Part shown: positions 21,537 to 31,197 of the stretch, piece after piece | Layout of the letters: each line of letters opens with the position of its first letter | Numbering within the stretch: position 1 is the stretch's first letter | NCBI GenBank assembly: GCA_030248215.1 | Contig: JASANG010002520.1 | Location: 248,001-312,000, forward strand | Source: Enoplolaimus lenunculus | Lineage: Eukaryota > Nematoda > Enoplea > Enoplida > Thoracostomopsidae | Direction: 5' to 3' | DNA length: 64,000 bases | The notes under the pieces: model-generated | What the model was told of the DNA's origin: nothing | The model's database searches: none | Seen by the model: the letters and a program-made list of their open reading frames with translations, nothing else | Translations under genes and position numbers: made by a program

Positions 21537-21912
21537 CAGGGTACAACCGGACGTCTGCCTCCGGCTCCGGCTCCGGCAGAAAATCGGCCTCCAGTTCCGG
21601 CTCCGGTAGATTTTTTGCCGGAGGTTCCGGCAATTTCGGTAGTAAACTTTTGCATGGTTTTGTAAAATTTATCTGTTGAACGCGTCTTGTTTTACTTCTG
21701 TCACAATTTTCAGGAAAGAATTTCGGAATTTTCGCAGCAAATTCGCATAAAACCCAAACAAGTTAACAGAATATTGCAGATATTGGCTAAAATTAACTAA
21801 TTAACCGTCATTTTTTATTACCAAATTTAGCCTCGCCTTCGGCTCCGGCTCCGGCAAGGTTTGTTGACCTCCGGCTGCGGCTCAGGTATTTTTCACCTCA
21901 GGTTGCACCCTG
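21537..21912. mobile_element. Family-9 hAT-like MITE with perfect 8-bp duplication
   Basis: 376 bp. CAGGGTACAACCGGA and GGTTGCACCCTG are inverted ends. CTCAAGGC flanks both sides (21529-21536, 21913-21920). Each end carries runs of GGCTCCGGCTCCGGC around an AT-rich middle. CAGGG termini plus 8-bp duplications are typical of hAT elements. Confidence 0.95.
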
Positions 21913-21932
21913 CTCAAGGCTATTAGAAGTGC

Positions 21933-22081
21933 GGCCCATGCATAGAACAGGGCCTTATCGTTTTCTGGAGGGACTATAATAGAGTCAGTTTAGACTAATT
22001 TTTTGTTTAGGCTTTAAGCTTAGGCTTAGGCTTAGGAATATGCTTATAATACTGTTCCAGGCCCTGTTCTATACATGGGCC
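21933..22081 (+). mobile_element. Family-1 MITE with 8-bp duplication
   Basis: Flanks AGAAGTGC / GGAAGTGC. GGCCCATGCATAGAACAGGG to CTATACATGGGCC. It sits 20 bases from the family-9 element. Confidence 0.94.
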
Positions 22082-22178
22082 GGAAGTGCTGACCCGAAGA
22101 AGAGGTTAAAATAAAATGGGATCACAATTTATCCCCTAGTTTGACAAAATTAATATTCAAAACCCACTAATCACTTGT

Positions 22179-22184
22179 TTTATT
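22179..22184 (-). promoter_or_regulatory. Candidate polyadenylation signal
   Basis: AATAAA on the minus strand, 155 bases after the stop codon of the 86-residue precursor. Confidence 0.5.
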
Positions 22185-22338
22185 TAGAATGATAACGCTA
22201 TTGTAACACATTTTACTATTGGAATAACTTGCAAACTGCATACACAGAACTTGCAGCTGCAATTATTTCCAAATCGTCCCAAAACAATCCATTTCCTACC
22301 CCCAGAACAGCAATACCATTGCGCACCCCAAACACTGG

Positions 22339-22599
22339 TCACCCAAGGTATTTCCAGTTCGATTGTTGGCAAAAACTACCAAAACATAGCGTTTTTCCTG
22401 GTGACCGCTGAGAATTTAACCTAATATGGCTGATTTTGCCGTCATCCAAGCCTCGTAATCTTGATCCGTATCCGTCATTAATTTTTTTAGCTTCAAAAAA
22501 CAACACTCGATGACTCCTGCGATCAGGGTACGGAAAACTGTGGCATAGTGTTAATGTGGATACAAGAACAACCAATGCTAATAACGTATAGCTTGGCAT
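22339..22599 (-). CDS. Small secreted precursor, 86 residues (possible peptide hormone)
   Basis: Starts with a textbook signal peptide (Met, then a Leu/Val-rich core to about residue 20, cut near CHS/F). The mature part is about 65 residues, basic, with candidate processing sites at RR, KK and single Arg. The only mature cysteines are in the C-terminal segment CFGSFC, four residues apart, and the chain ends WKYLG followed by TGA. A final Gly is how amidated peptides end. The C-X4-C ring recalls oxytocin/vasopressin and other cyclic peptides, but the order (ring at the C end, no neurophysin) does not fit that family. The stop lies at CTTGG/GTGACC, which could also be a weak splice donor, so a further exon is possible. 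An AATAAA follows. Family not recognised. Confidence 0.65.
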   Translation of the reverse strand: MPSYTLLALVVLVSTLTLCHSFPYPDRRSHRVLFFEAKKINDGYGSRLRGLDDGKISHIRLNSQRSPGKTLCFGSFCQQSNWKYLG

Positions 22600-22612
22600 A
22601 TTAACGATATTG

Positions 22613-22665
22613 CTATTATTATTGCTATTATTATTTTTATTATTATTATTATAATTATTGAAAAT
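22613..22665. repeat. ATT microsatellite
   Basis: Imperfect (ATT)n directly upstream of the 86-residue precursor's start codon, in its presumed leader or promoter. Confidence 0.85.
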
Positions 22666-22848
22666 CTAAAAATTAATATAAACCCTAATTGTATATATAG
22701 TTTTGAAATTTTGGGCTATTGTCTAAAAATTATATACCTCATCATATTTCAGGCAAAACGAGATACTTGAAACTTAAGTATCCATTTGTTATATTCAATA
22801 AATTACGAGTTAATAAGTCAACAAATTGGAAAATATTATTTTAGCTGA

Positions 22849-23009
22849 TTCACACGTGCAAGCTTTTACGGCGAAAATTCGATACTGTAACTTGCAACTG
22901 TAAATTTTGTGGAAACAGCTACACAAGTTATCACCAAATGTTTGGTTTTATGCAAATCGTTTTTTGTAAAGTTCTTGCTGCAAAAACTTGCACGTGTAGT
23001 CGATCTGCA
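22849..23009. mobile_element. Family-6 MITE, diverged
   Basis: ATTCACACGTGCAAGC to AAAAACTTGCACGTGTAG, inverted; the interior is shortened. Confidence 0.75.
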
Positions 23010-23170
23010 TTATCAGTTGCATCCAGATTTATGTTAGCCGGTGAAAACATTAATTTTGACGCCATTCGCCTTATGGCGTTATAAATACAACATTTTGCAT
23101 TCGGTCAAAAACACATTTTCGTAATTTTCGTAATTGGTTCGTTCAACCAGGACTTGGTAACTTTCTTAGG

Positions 23171-23701
23171 CAAGAGTATGCAACTACTTGGGCTGCTCAA
23201 AGTACAAAATGTACCATCTCGCGGTGCGTTTTCGCGACCCATGTATAGAACAGGGCCGGATCGTTTTCCGGCTGGGCTGTAATAGAGTCAGTTTAAGCTT
23301 TAGACTAACTTTTTTAGCATAGGCTTAGGCTTAGGCTTAGGCTTAGGCTTAGATTTAGGCTTAGGCATAGGCTTATGCTTAGGCTTAGGCTTAGGCTTAG
23401 GCTTAGGTTTAGACATATGCTAATTCTATTGTTCCGGCCTTGTTCTATACATGGACCGTTTTCGCGGTACCCTCCTCTTTATTTAGGGGTTCGTCGATAT
23501 TACACGCAATGCTACTCATCTTGAACAGTTTTAATTGTAAAAACGATCATTTTTTATGCCCTATATATTTCCAAGCTAAGTGCAACTTGTACCCCCTATA
23601 AGGAGATGTAGACCAAGAACTCAACGTGCGCTGGTTACATTTTTGTACACATAAGGTACCCATTTGAACATTCTTGTAAAAAGAGTCATTATCGACTCTT
23701 G
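23171..23701 (+). mobile_element. Family-5 element split by a family-1 element
   Basis: CAAGAGTATGCAAC to ATCGACTCTTG, with GTACAAAATGTACC near the left. The element is interrupted at 23236-23457 by a family-1 copy. Minus-strand frames at 23547-23729 are by-products. Confidence 0.85.
23236..23457 (+). mobile_element. Family-1 MITE nested in family 5, perfect 8-bp duplication
   Basis: GTTTTCGC at 23228-23235 and 23458-23465. GACCCATGTATAGAACAGGG to TATACATGGACC. About 14 TTAGGC-type hexamers in one run, the longest array seen. Confidence 0.97.
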
Positions 23702-23946
23702 ATCCATTCAAGTGTCCCAAGCGTCCCAAGTGTATGTATAATCGGCATAGTTTGGAACGCCGAATTCATAAGCAAACGAAAAAATTAGGTTCTAACACAG
23801 AGTTTAGAATTAACCTAACTTTTGACAAATGTATAGAACAGGTCCAAAACAGAATCCAAAAGTCTAAGCCTAAAAGTGAATGCGTAAATCATACTTTTCA
23901 GAAGTACAAATGCGAAATTTTTTTAATGGTTTCAAGTTTAAGACCT

Positions 23947-24217
23947 TTAACCCCTTCTCACATTGAGTTGCCTATAGGCCACTCAGCGCAGTGTATATAC
24001 GGTAAATAATATATGTCGCACCGTGTATAACAATTGCAACACGTATACATAGTACTAAATCACCACAAGACGTGAGAGCCCCCTCGGGCTCGAGCGTCAC
24101 GCTCGTACAGCTGAGTGGTGATGATATACGCTTCCCACTCCAGTCACTGGAGTTCGAATCGTAGCATAAAAGTAGGTCTCAGGGGAAATAGAAAATATTC
24201 ATGTGAGAAACGGTTAA
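23947..24217 (+). mobile_element. Family-10 element (tRNA-like core, TTAACCC ends)
   Basis: Ends TTAACCCCTTCTCACAT and ATGTGAGAAACGGTTAA are inverted repeats. The interior has CACAAGACGTGAGA, a GGGCTCGAGCGTCACGCTC block, an A-box-like CAGCTGAGTGG and a B-box-like GAGTTCGAATC. The 91-codon frame at 23734-24009 overlaps its left end. Confidence 0.88.
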
Positions 24218-24225
24218 TATTTGAT

Positions 24226-24408
24226 AAACTATTATAAGACAAATTTTTTGAAATCTATGTCGAAATATAATGACTTGTGTAGCTGATTTTTCCGACACGA
24301 ATTTTTGAGCTGTTTAAGACTATTATAAGCGAAATTTCATTTCAAACGTTTCAGTCCTGCAAAATTTATTTCAGAGTCTTGAAATTTCAGGACAATTTTT
24401 TGTGTGTA
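24226..24408 (-). mobile_element. Family-7 piece
   Basis: Ends in GAGTCTTGAAATTTCAGGAC then TTTTTTGTGTGT. The left part is eroded. It abuts the family-10 element. Confidence 0.65.
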
Positions 24409-24409
24409 C

Positions 24410-25191
24410 ATAAAGAATAATTTTTTCTGATAATTTTACTTAATATTTTTACAAAACATATACACCCTTCCGAAATTCTAGCACAAATGAAAAATAACTG
24501 GCCGTCCACAAAGTTTAGGACCCATATTCTTGCCTGCTAGAAGCCAAAAGTATTTTCCTCACACTAAGCTGACTCGCAATACCTTTCTGTTATGTAATAC
24601 ACCCTGCTGAAATCGAAGTCAGGATACGACGCTGTCAAATACAAAGCACAACTCTCGTTCACTTTCTCTGCACACGCTTAGGCTTAGGTTTAGGGTCAGG
24701 CTTTAGGTTTTGCAAATCGCGTACCTAAGTCTAAGTATCCGTTAAAATGTGGGTGGAAAAGTGTACAAGAGCCCAACACCACCATTTCACGTTTATATGC
24801 TGTGATTTCAAGAATCAAAAACCAAATAACCAGAAATTATTTAAACCAGAAAAAATATGACTGATAATACCAGGTCGGTAATGGCCAGTTATTAAACAAA
24901 TCGGGTACTCGATGTCAGAGCCGTTACGGCTAACGTAGCTGCATATCAGACGATATCAAAAACCACTCAGTGATTAATACGGGGGCTCAAATATAAAAGA
25001 CGCTGAAATAACCAAATGGCAGGGTCGTATACCTGGAGGGATAGAGAATAATGTCACCCCGAAAGTGTTAGAAAGACTCTAAAACAGATTTTACAGGCTG
25101 TAAAATAACCTGCAGGCCCCAAGTTCCAAGTTATCTGAGACAGATGGAATTAGGTTGTGGGGGTAGACGTGGTTTTTAAACCTGACCGTTA
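24410..25191. other. Unassigned stretch
   Basis: 24675-24745 has CTTAGGCTTAGGTTTAGG words, probably family-1 debris. No gene recognised. Confidence 0.35.
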
Positions 25192-25199
25192 AGAATCTT

Positions 25200-25408
25200 G
25201 GCCCATGTAAAGATCAGGGGCAGAACGTCTTTATGTGGGACTAGAAAAGCGTAAGCTTAAGGTTTAGACTAATTTTTTTCGCTTGACTTAGGCTTAGGCT
25301 AAGGCTTAGGAATATGCTCATTCTTACGCTTAGGTTTAGCCTTAGGCTTTGACTTAGGCTTAGGAATATGCTTATAACACTGTTCCGCCCATGTTCTTTA
25401 CATTGGCC
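25200..25408 (+). mobile_element. Family-1 MITE with 8-bp duplication
   Basis: Flanks AGAATCTT / AGAAATTT. GGCCCATGTAAAGATCAGGG to TTTACATTGGCC; three short hexamer runs. Confidence 0.94.
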
Positions 25409-25516
25409 AGAAATTTAAACATATATCTATCGGGTCGTAAGGTTGTTTCTTTGTCGTTGAGTTAATATATTTAATTTTCTTTATTCCCTCCTGGCATAGG
25501 ATAGACTTTGAGCAAC

Positions 25517-25767
25517 TTAGGGTGGCGCTATACATATCATGCGTCACCGTCCGTCACCGTGCGTCACCGTGCGTCACCATACGGTATCGTACGAGAGTAA
25601 TTCACGTACTATACCGCACGGTTACGGACGGCGCCGGACGGGTGACGGGCGGCGACGGTCGGCGACGCATGGTGATGAACGGTGCCGTACTGGTGAGGCA
25701 TAGTGACAAATGGCACCATACGTGTGCAGCACGATGACGGACGTCAATAAAAGTATAGCGCAACCCG
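25517..25767. mobile_element. Family-3 MITE, full copy
   Basis: TTAGGGTGGCGCTATAC to AAGTATAGCGCAACCC. The left half is direct copies of GTCACCGTGC; the right half has GACGG and GGTGAC words in the other sense, so the element folds back on itself. Strongly GC-rich against AT-rich flanks. Confidence 0.93.
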
Positions 25768-25770
25768 TAT

Positions 25771-25822
25771 TGGCCTAGGCCAATTAGTAATTGGCCTGAA
25801 TAGTAGATTGACCTACGACATA
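25771..25822 (+). repeat. Dispersed palindromic repeat, copy 2
   Basis: Nearly the same as 368-419 (GGCCTAGGCCAATTAGTAAT, AGATTGACCTACGACATATA). Confidence 0.75.
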
Positions 25823-26023
25823 TAATATATCATTACCCCGATATCTTTCTTGTATAGCTAAAAACAGACCACCTGCTAACTACAGTACAGATCCGAATTC
25901 GGTTTCCACCTGGTTCAATATTTCACTGCTAAAACAATTTGCAGCAGGTTAAATATTTTTGCTCATGAATTCTACGCTGGCTCACGTCAATCCATTAGTC
26001 ACACGGCGTCTGTCAAGACTGTT

Positions 26024-26217
26024 TGGGTGGCGTTACACTCTTGATGACGTCCGACGTCGTCCGTCACCGTCTGGGGGAGTCGATCACGGTCCGATGCCGT
26101 TCGCCACCAACCACAACGTACGTTTATTGCAGCATGGCGCAACGTATCAATTTGTAAACAAAAAGCTTCTGACGTACGGCGCCGTCCGGCGTCGCACGTC
26201 CAGTATACTGCCACCCC
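26024..26217. mobile_element. Family-3 MITE
   Basis: GGGTGGCGTTACACTC to GTATACTGCCACCCC. GACGTCCGACGTCGTCCGTC on the left pairs loosely with GTACGGCGCCGTCCGGCG on the right. Open frames on both strands here are by-products. Confidence 0.85.
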
Positions 26218-26549
26218 TACCCTTAGCTCTAACATTGAACCTATTAAAGTTCGAAAATATTTCTCGATTCTTAGAGTCTTGATACTAAAAGTGTTATTAC
26301 AAACTTAAATTCAAAAATCCCCTGCACTTCTGTGTTGTGAATAACCGTCGAAACATGAAACCTTACAGCGCAGTTTTCGGTTTAACATAAAAGACAATTA
26401 TTTCTCTCAAATTCCGGCATTAAATTTGATTCCGAAACCGATTAAAATTTTTTGAAATATTTTTGTTTTTAATAAATCAGAGACAAAAATAAAACCGCGA
26501 AAAGGTTGAATTGAGAAGTTTCAACACAGGCCTAAAGTTTGCACAACTC

Positions 26550-26826
26550 TTAACCCGTTCACTTATAGAGTATACTATGAGCAGCGAAATACAAATAACA
26601 TACGAGCAATATAGACATTGTGAGCAGTGTTTAACAATTCTAACATATATGTACACTGCAAAATCTTTCCAAGACGCCAGAGTCCTCTCCTGTTCGAGTG
26701 TCAAGCTCCTATCCTATAGCTCAGTGGTCATCGTAACCGCCTCCCACCTGTAAGACTAAGAATCGAATCTTACCTTGAAATTACATCTGATATGAAATTG
26801 AAAATGTTCATGCGAGAAAGGGTTAA
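26550..26826 (+). mobile_element. Family-10 element, full copy
   Basis: TTAACCCGTTCAC to GAGAAAGGGTTAA. After the left end comes the palindrome ATAGAGTATACTAT. The tRNA-like core has a near-consensus A box (TAGCTCAGTGG) and a weak B box (GAATCGAATC). No other gene overlaps credibly. Confidence 0.92.
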
Positions 26827-26829
26827 TGG

Positions 26830-27196
26830 AAAAATTCTCACTTAGTATGCTTAAAAGTCAAAGACATGCACCATAAAATACACTAAAATCTGTTTGACGG
26901 GGAACTTTTATCAGTTTTTTCAAGAAGGACACGCAAGTAAACAACTGAGAAATATGATCCAAAATGTTTGAAAACCTTACAATCAACTGTGAGCATCAAT
27001 TAATGTATACTCTCGAGCTGATATATTTTAAAGCCAAATTTCTGCACTGGGAGGTACCAAACACCCTTTTTACGACAAGTATTTGTTGAACCGGCATTTT
27101 AGGTTTAGAACCTACATTGTCCAAACTGAATTTGCAACCGTGGAACCAGCAAGATTTGATGATCATTGATAAAAGTTTATGACCAATTCATTCCTG
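26830..27196. other. Unassigned stretch
   Basis: Nothing recognised. Confidence 0.35.
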
Positions 27197-27198
27197 CT

Positions 27199-27253
27199 AT
27201 ACTCTATTTACAGTCAAAGCGAAAAACGTTCCGCTCCTGATCTTTACATGGGA
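27199..27253 (-). mobile_element. Family-1 end fragment
   Basis: TACTCTATTTACAGTCAAAG, CGTTCCGCTCCTGATCTTTA, CATGGG; one end only. Confidence 0.75.
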
Positions 27254-27879
27254 TACAAAAGTTAATTTCATTTAATGTATCATGTTCAATAATTGTATTA
27301 TTAACACCAGAGTAACACGCACAGGCGTGCGTCCAAGAACTGTTTGTAGGTAAATCCCAACGTTTTTGAAGAGACAAGAAAAATATTGGTAACATAGAAT
27401 TGTTTCGATGCTGTAGAAAGAGAAAATATCCGCAAAAAGTTGACATCCGTAGCCATTCCGCTGTGACGGTTATGAATTTAGGAGCTTAACGAAATGTAAA
27501 TTTCACGATCCGCTGCTACTTTCAACCGCTGACGATGCTGGTTCCATGATCCCGTAATACGTCTCCAAAAATTGATTTCCTAAATATCCCAAACGCCCAC
27601 ACTTTGTACTTTATAAATCCACTGGTTTAAAGTCTTTAATTCATAGAAGGTTTGCTAGAACACAACCAGAATCGAATGCAATTTTATCTCGACTTGAAAA
27701 TTGTATTCTGGTCATAGTAAAGGAAAAGTATCAATTTAAAAATGATAATTTTTTGCAATTTCGAAATATTTAGAATTCAAATAACAGACAGACGTCTAAA
27801 AACACGTTAAGAGCCGAAAGAGGCGTAGGGACCAGACACCCTAGACACATTATTTAGAAAACTTATAAAAAAGGTCGCA
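27254..27879. other. Unassigned stretch
   Basis: Nothing recognised; one 80-codon minus frame (27204-27446) starts in the family-1 scrap. Confidence 0.35.
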
Positions 27880-27932
27880 AATAAATATATATGTATATTT
27901 ATGTATATATGTATATATACATATATACATAC
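27880..27932. repeat. TATATG microsatellite
   Basis: Alternating ATATATGTATAT units. Confidence 0.85.
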
Positions 27933-28025
27933 TTAAAGTTAGTTGTCGAATTCTCATTCTATATATGCGTTTCGTTTCCGCTTACGGCAAAAGTTCGCCG
28001 TCTGATGCTCATTATATATGCGTAG

Positions 28026-28407
28026 CAGGGTGTAACCGGATATCCATTTCCGGTTCTGCTTATGGCAAAAATTGGTATCCGTTTCCGTTTCTGTTATAGA
28101 AATAACGTAAATATTGTTATTTTGCGATCGAAATTAGTTATAAATCTCGTATAAAGCACACAATTTTTGGTTTTACTGATATGCTGAAAAAGTTCGAAAT
28201 AAAATAAGAATTACAAAATTCATTCAAAATCTTAAAAAATTTCGATGCATCCGCCGTCATTTTTTTGAATTTTTTGAAATACTGGCAAATATATGCACGC
28301 GTGAATTGTGTTGGCAGAAAAATAAAACATTTTTAAAACTTGTCATACTTCAATATCCGTTTTCCATTTCAGTTTCTGTTTATTTTTACAATCCGTTTAC
28401 AGTCCTG
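28026..28407. mobile_element. Family-9 MITE with 8-bp duplication
   Basis: CAGGGTGTAACCGGATATCC to AATCCGTTTACAGTCCTG. Flanks ATGCGTAG / ATGCGTTC (6 of 8). The CCGGCTCCGGC words of the family are here CCGTTTCCGTTTC. Confidence 0.85.
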
Positions 28408-28409
28408 AT

Positions 28410-28765
28410 GCGTTCTGCTTATTTAAACACACGATTAACACTCTGTATAATACTCACTCAACTGCAAAATGCGTCATACATTTTAGCAGTTGTAATTGTT
28501 TGTCTTAGCTGAGTCAAAATATCCCGCAATTTCAATCTGAAAACTTTCCTTCATTTAAGCATTTTATGCTTTTGAGATCTAATTTCAAGTTAAGATTCGA
28601 GCAGATACTTTATGACGACTCGACACTAACGGTTTCAACTCGAGTCAAAGGAACTCCTTGAGGAGGTTTTGTACTGCGCATACGTGTAATAATTGTTAAA
28701 CGCTGTACATTGTGTAATATTGCATTTCAATCTATTTAGTCCCTCCATTACAATGATTATGATAA
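28410..28765. other. Unassigned stretch
   Basis: Nothing recognised. Confidence 0.35.
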
Positions 28766-28770
28766 TGCAG

Positions 28771-28845
28771 CGTTCACAATATCTTTTCTCAGCTGCGCTC
28801 CAAAAACGTCATATGGTAGGATTAACGAGTGCGCTGCATAACGAC
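28771..28845 (+). mobile_element. Foldback MITE relative, left half
   Basis: GCGTTCACAATATCTTTTCT, CAGCTG, then CATATGGTAGGATTAAC, as in 16272-16340. Right half not recognisable. Confidence 0.65.
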
Positions 28846-29085
28846 GTGTCTATTTTGTAATACTGACTTTGCTTTTACACTGTCAAAAATGTCCATTAGT
28901 TACCGTAGTATGAAAGTATTACCTCAAAAATATTTAAAGATTATTATGCCTAAAACTTAAGCTTTGAAATGAGTTACCAAGAAGATATGTAGCAAGGATT
29001 TCGTTTCGAGAAAAAGTAACCATGTCTAAAAGTCTTTTGTAAGCTGAAATAATAAGCGATACAATTCTGTCCTGTTCAATTCGAA

Positions 29086-29703
29086 CAGGGTGTAAACGGA
29101 TAGTAAATATAACGGAAGCGGAAAAGGGATATTGAAGTGTATAAAGTTCAAATAAATTTTATTTTTTTGCCAACACAATTGAGACGTACAAATGTTGATT
29201 CGTCATTTTTGTTTCAGTTGAGACAAGAGTGGATGATCACTCTTTATAACAAGAGTGTGCAACTGGGTACATTATGTGTATTAAAGAATGTACCAGCACG
29301 CGTTGCATTTTTGTTCGACCCCCCTCAATCATGGGGGTTTAAGCAAGAGATTAACAGTATGCTTCAGTACACCTACCCCCACGACATAAAACTGCATAAA
29401 CACCGCCCTAAACAAGGGGGGTAGGCCAAAAACGCAACGCGTGCCGGGTACATTCTTTAATACACAAAAAGTACCCAGTCGCATCTGTTGTTATAAAGAT
29501 TGATCATCCACTCTTGGTCGAGACAATTACAAATTGCAGCACATCTGTAATGAAAAATCGCGAGAAATTTCGTGTAATTTATGAAAAATTTTGAACGTAA
29601 AAATAAACCAATTTCCGGTATTTCTATAACAAAAACGAAAACGGAAACGGATGCCGATTTTTACCGCAAACGGAAACGGACACGAAAACCTGGTTACTCG
29701 CTG
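29086..29703. mobile_element. Family-9 element split by a family-5 element
   Basis: CAGGGTGTAAACGGATAG at the left. The right part has CGGAAACGG words and an eroded end near GGTTACTCGCTG. The interior matches 28026-28407 in inverse. A family-5 copy splits it at 29224-29515. Confidence 0.85.
29224..29515 (+). mobile_element. Family-5 MITE nested in family 9, 7-bp duplication
   Basis: Flanks GTTGAGA / GTCGAGA (6 of 7). CAAGAGTGGATGATCAC to GATCATCCACTCTTG with a long inner foldback (ACGCGTTGCATTTTTG / AAAAACGCAACGCGT). The 95-codon frame on it is a by-product. Confidence 0.94.
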
Positions 29704-29704
29704 T

Positions 29705-30200
29705 ATTCAAGTTATTTTACAGCCCGTAAAAGTGACATTTTTCGAGTCTTTTCAGAAATTTCTCGACAGGGTTGACATATTTTCTAATTATTAACTTCGT
29801 ATACACTCCTGTTATCAAACCAAAACCAAATTCTATTAAACATATGTCTACGACCAAAACAGGGCAGGTCATTATCATCCGTCCTGTAAAGGATGCTTTG
29901 ACCGGGACCCAACGAAATTAGGACTGATCCCGTGGTTCATTCAAGCAGAAAAATGAAAATGGTACAAACCCAGTAAGTTATTTGGCACAAACTATTTTAC
30001 GTCGCTTAAAGTGCAAGCATATTTGTTGGAAAATTATGCTGAGATGCTTAGATGGGCATTTTAAAGAAACGAACGAATGTCGTACTGTTTGATGAGCGAA
30101 TAATAAGCTATTTGAAGACGTAGGTACTAATCTGGGGGGAGGGCGGTTGAAACACCCATTTCTCACGTTGACTACGAGACCAAGTACCCTAATTCAATTA
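29705..30200. other. Unassigned stretch
   Basis: Nothing recognised. Confidence 0.35.
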
Positions 30201-30208
30201 CAAGGTGA

Positions 30209-30408
30209 GGCCAATGTAAGCAACCGGGGCGAAACACCGTTTACATAAGCATATTACTGAGCCTAAGCCTAAACCTAAGCCTAAGCCTAAGCTTAAGCCT
30301 AAGCCTAAGCCTAAGCCTAAGCCAAGTAAAAAATTAGTCTGAAGCTTAACGTTACTCTATTGCAGTCCCACCGAAAAAACGTTCCGCCCCCCGATCCTTA
30401 CATGAACC
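30209..30408 (-). mobile_element. Family-1 MITE
   Basis: GGCCAATGTAAGCAACCGGG to GATCCTTACATGAACC; a clean run of about ten CCTAAG hexamers. Flanks match only partly. Confidence 0.9.
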
Positions 30409-30411
30409 TAA

Positions 30412-30808
30412 GTTGTAAACAATCGTAAATTAGGTTAATTTTAGACAGATTTTTCGTTACCATGAGAATCTTGAGCGAGTAATATTATTATAGCCTAATT
30501 TGATGAGGAACTTTGATTTTATTTCGGGATGGCATAGCTTGAAATAAACCATTAATACGTCATTGACTATAGCAATGAGTCCAACTGTGAACATTTTTAC
30601 CTTTCAAATTGCTGGACTTAATCCTGTTCCCAGAATGAAATTGTTTTGGGAACAGTTAAATATAGAAACTTTTCTGACGTCATTGGTCGTTTTGAACGGT
30701 TTAGATTCAAGTTTTACAGTTGAAAGATGAATTGATCAACCAAGTATGACGTGATTAAAGATACGCTTTACAGGATTAAGTAGCAGAATTCAAAAGGGCA
30801 ATCCAGTA
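30412..30808. other. Unassigned stretch
   Basis: Nothing recognised. Confidence 0.35.
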
Positions 30809-30811
30809 TCT

Positions 30812-30888
30812 TTTTTGTTGTTGTTGTTGTTGTTTGTTGTTGTTGTTGTTGTTTGTTGTTGTTGTTGTTGTTATTGTTGTTGTTGTTG
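30812..30888. repeat. TTG microsatellite
   Basis: (TTG)n with periodic TTTG slips, about 77 bases. Confidence 0.95.
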
Positions 30889-30921
30889 TAATTCGGCTTA
30901 AAATTCTTAATTAAAAACACT

Positions 30922-31128
30922 AGACACAAAATAAATTATCTTGTATTCAAGAAATATTGTCTGAAATTTAAGACAATTATGTCTTTTTCAGAAATATCGG
31001 TGTAAATTTGTTCACACTTAAATGTCTTAAATTTAAAACTTTGTTTTATGAACGATTAAGAAAAAATTTCTGAAATATAAGACATATTTCTGAAGTATAA
31101 GACAAATATATCTTAAATAAAACACAGA
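30922..31128. mobile_element. Family-7 MITE
   Basis: AGACACAAAATAAATTATCT at the left. Interior TTTCTGAAATATAAGACAT repeats. Its inverse is found nested at 31462-31698. Confidence 0.8.
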
Positions 31129-31197
31129 GATTTGCCATGGAAACCGACTCCAAAATTGGAAGCTACAGCTCAAACCAATGCCCTAATTTGACAACCT

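Noticed and set aside
22339-22599. Oxytocin/vasopressin-family gene
   Set aside because: The C-X4-C ring is at the wrong end of the precursor, there is no GKR after it and no neurophysin domain. Kept only as an unassigned secreted precursor.
23236-23457. Telomere or interstitial telomere fusion, from the TTAGGC run
   Set aside because: The run sits between transposon ends with a perfect 8-bp duplication, and similar runs occur in about 20 scattered elements.
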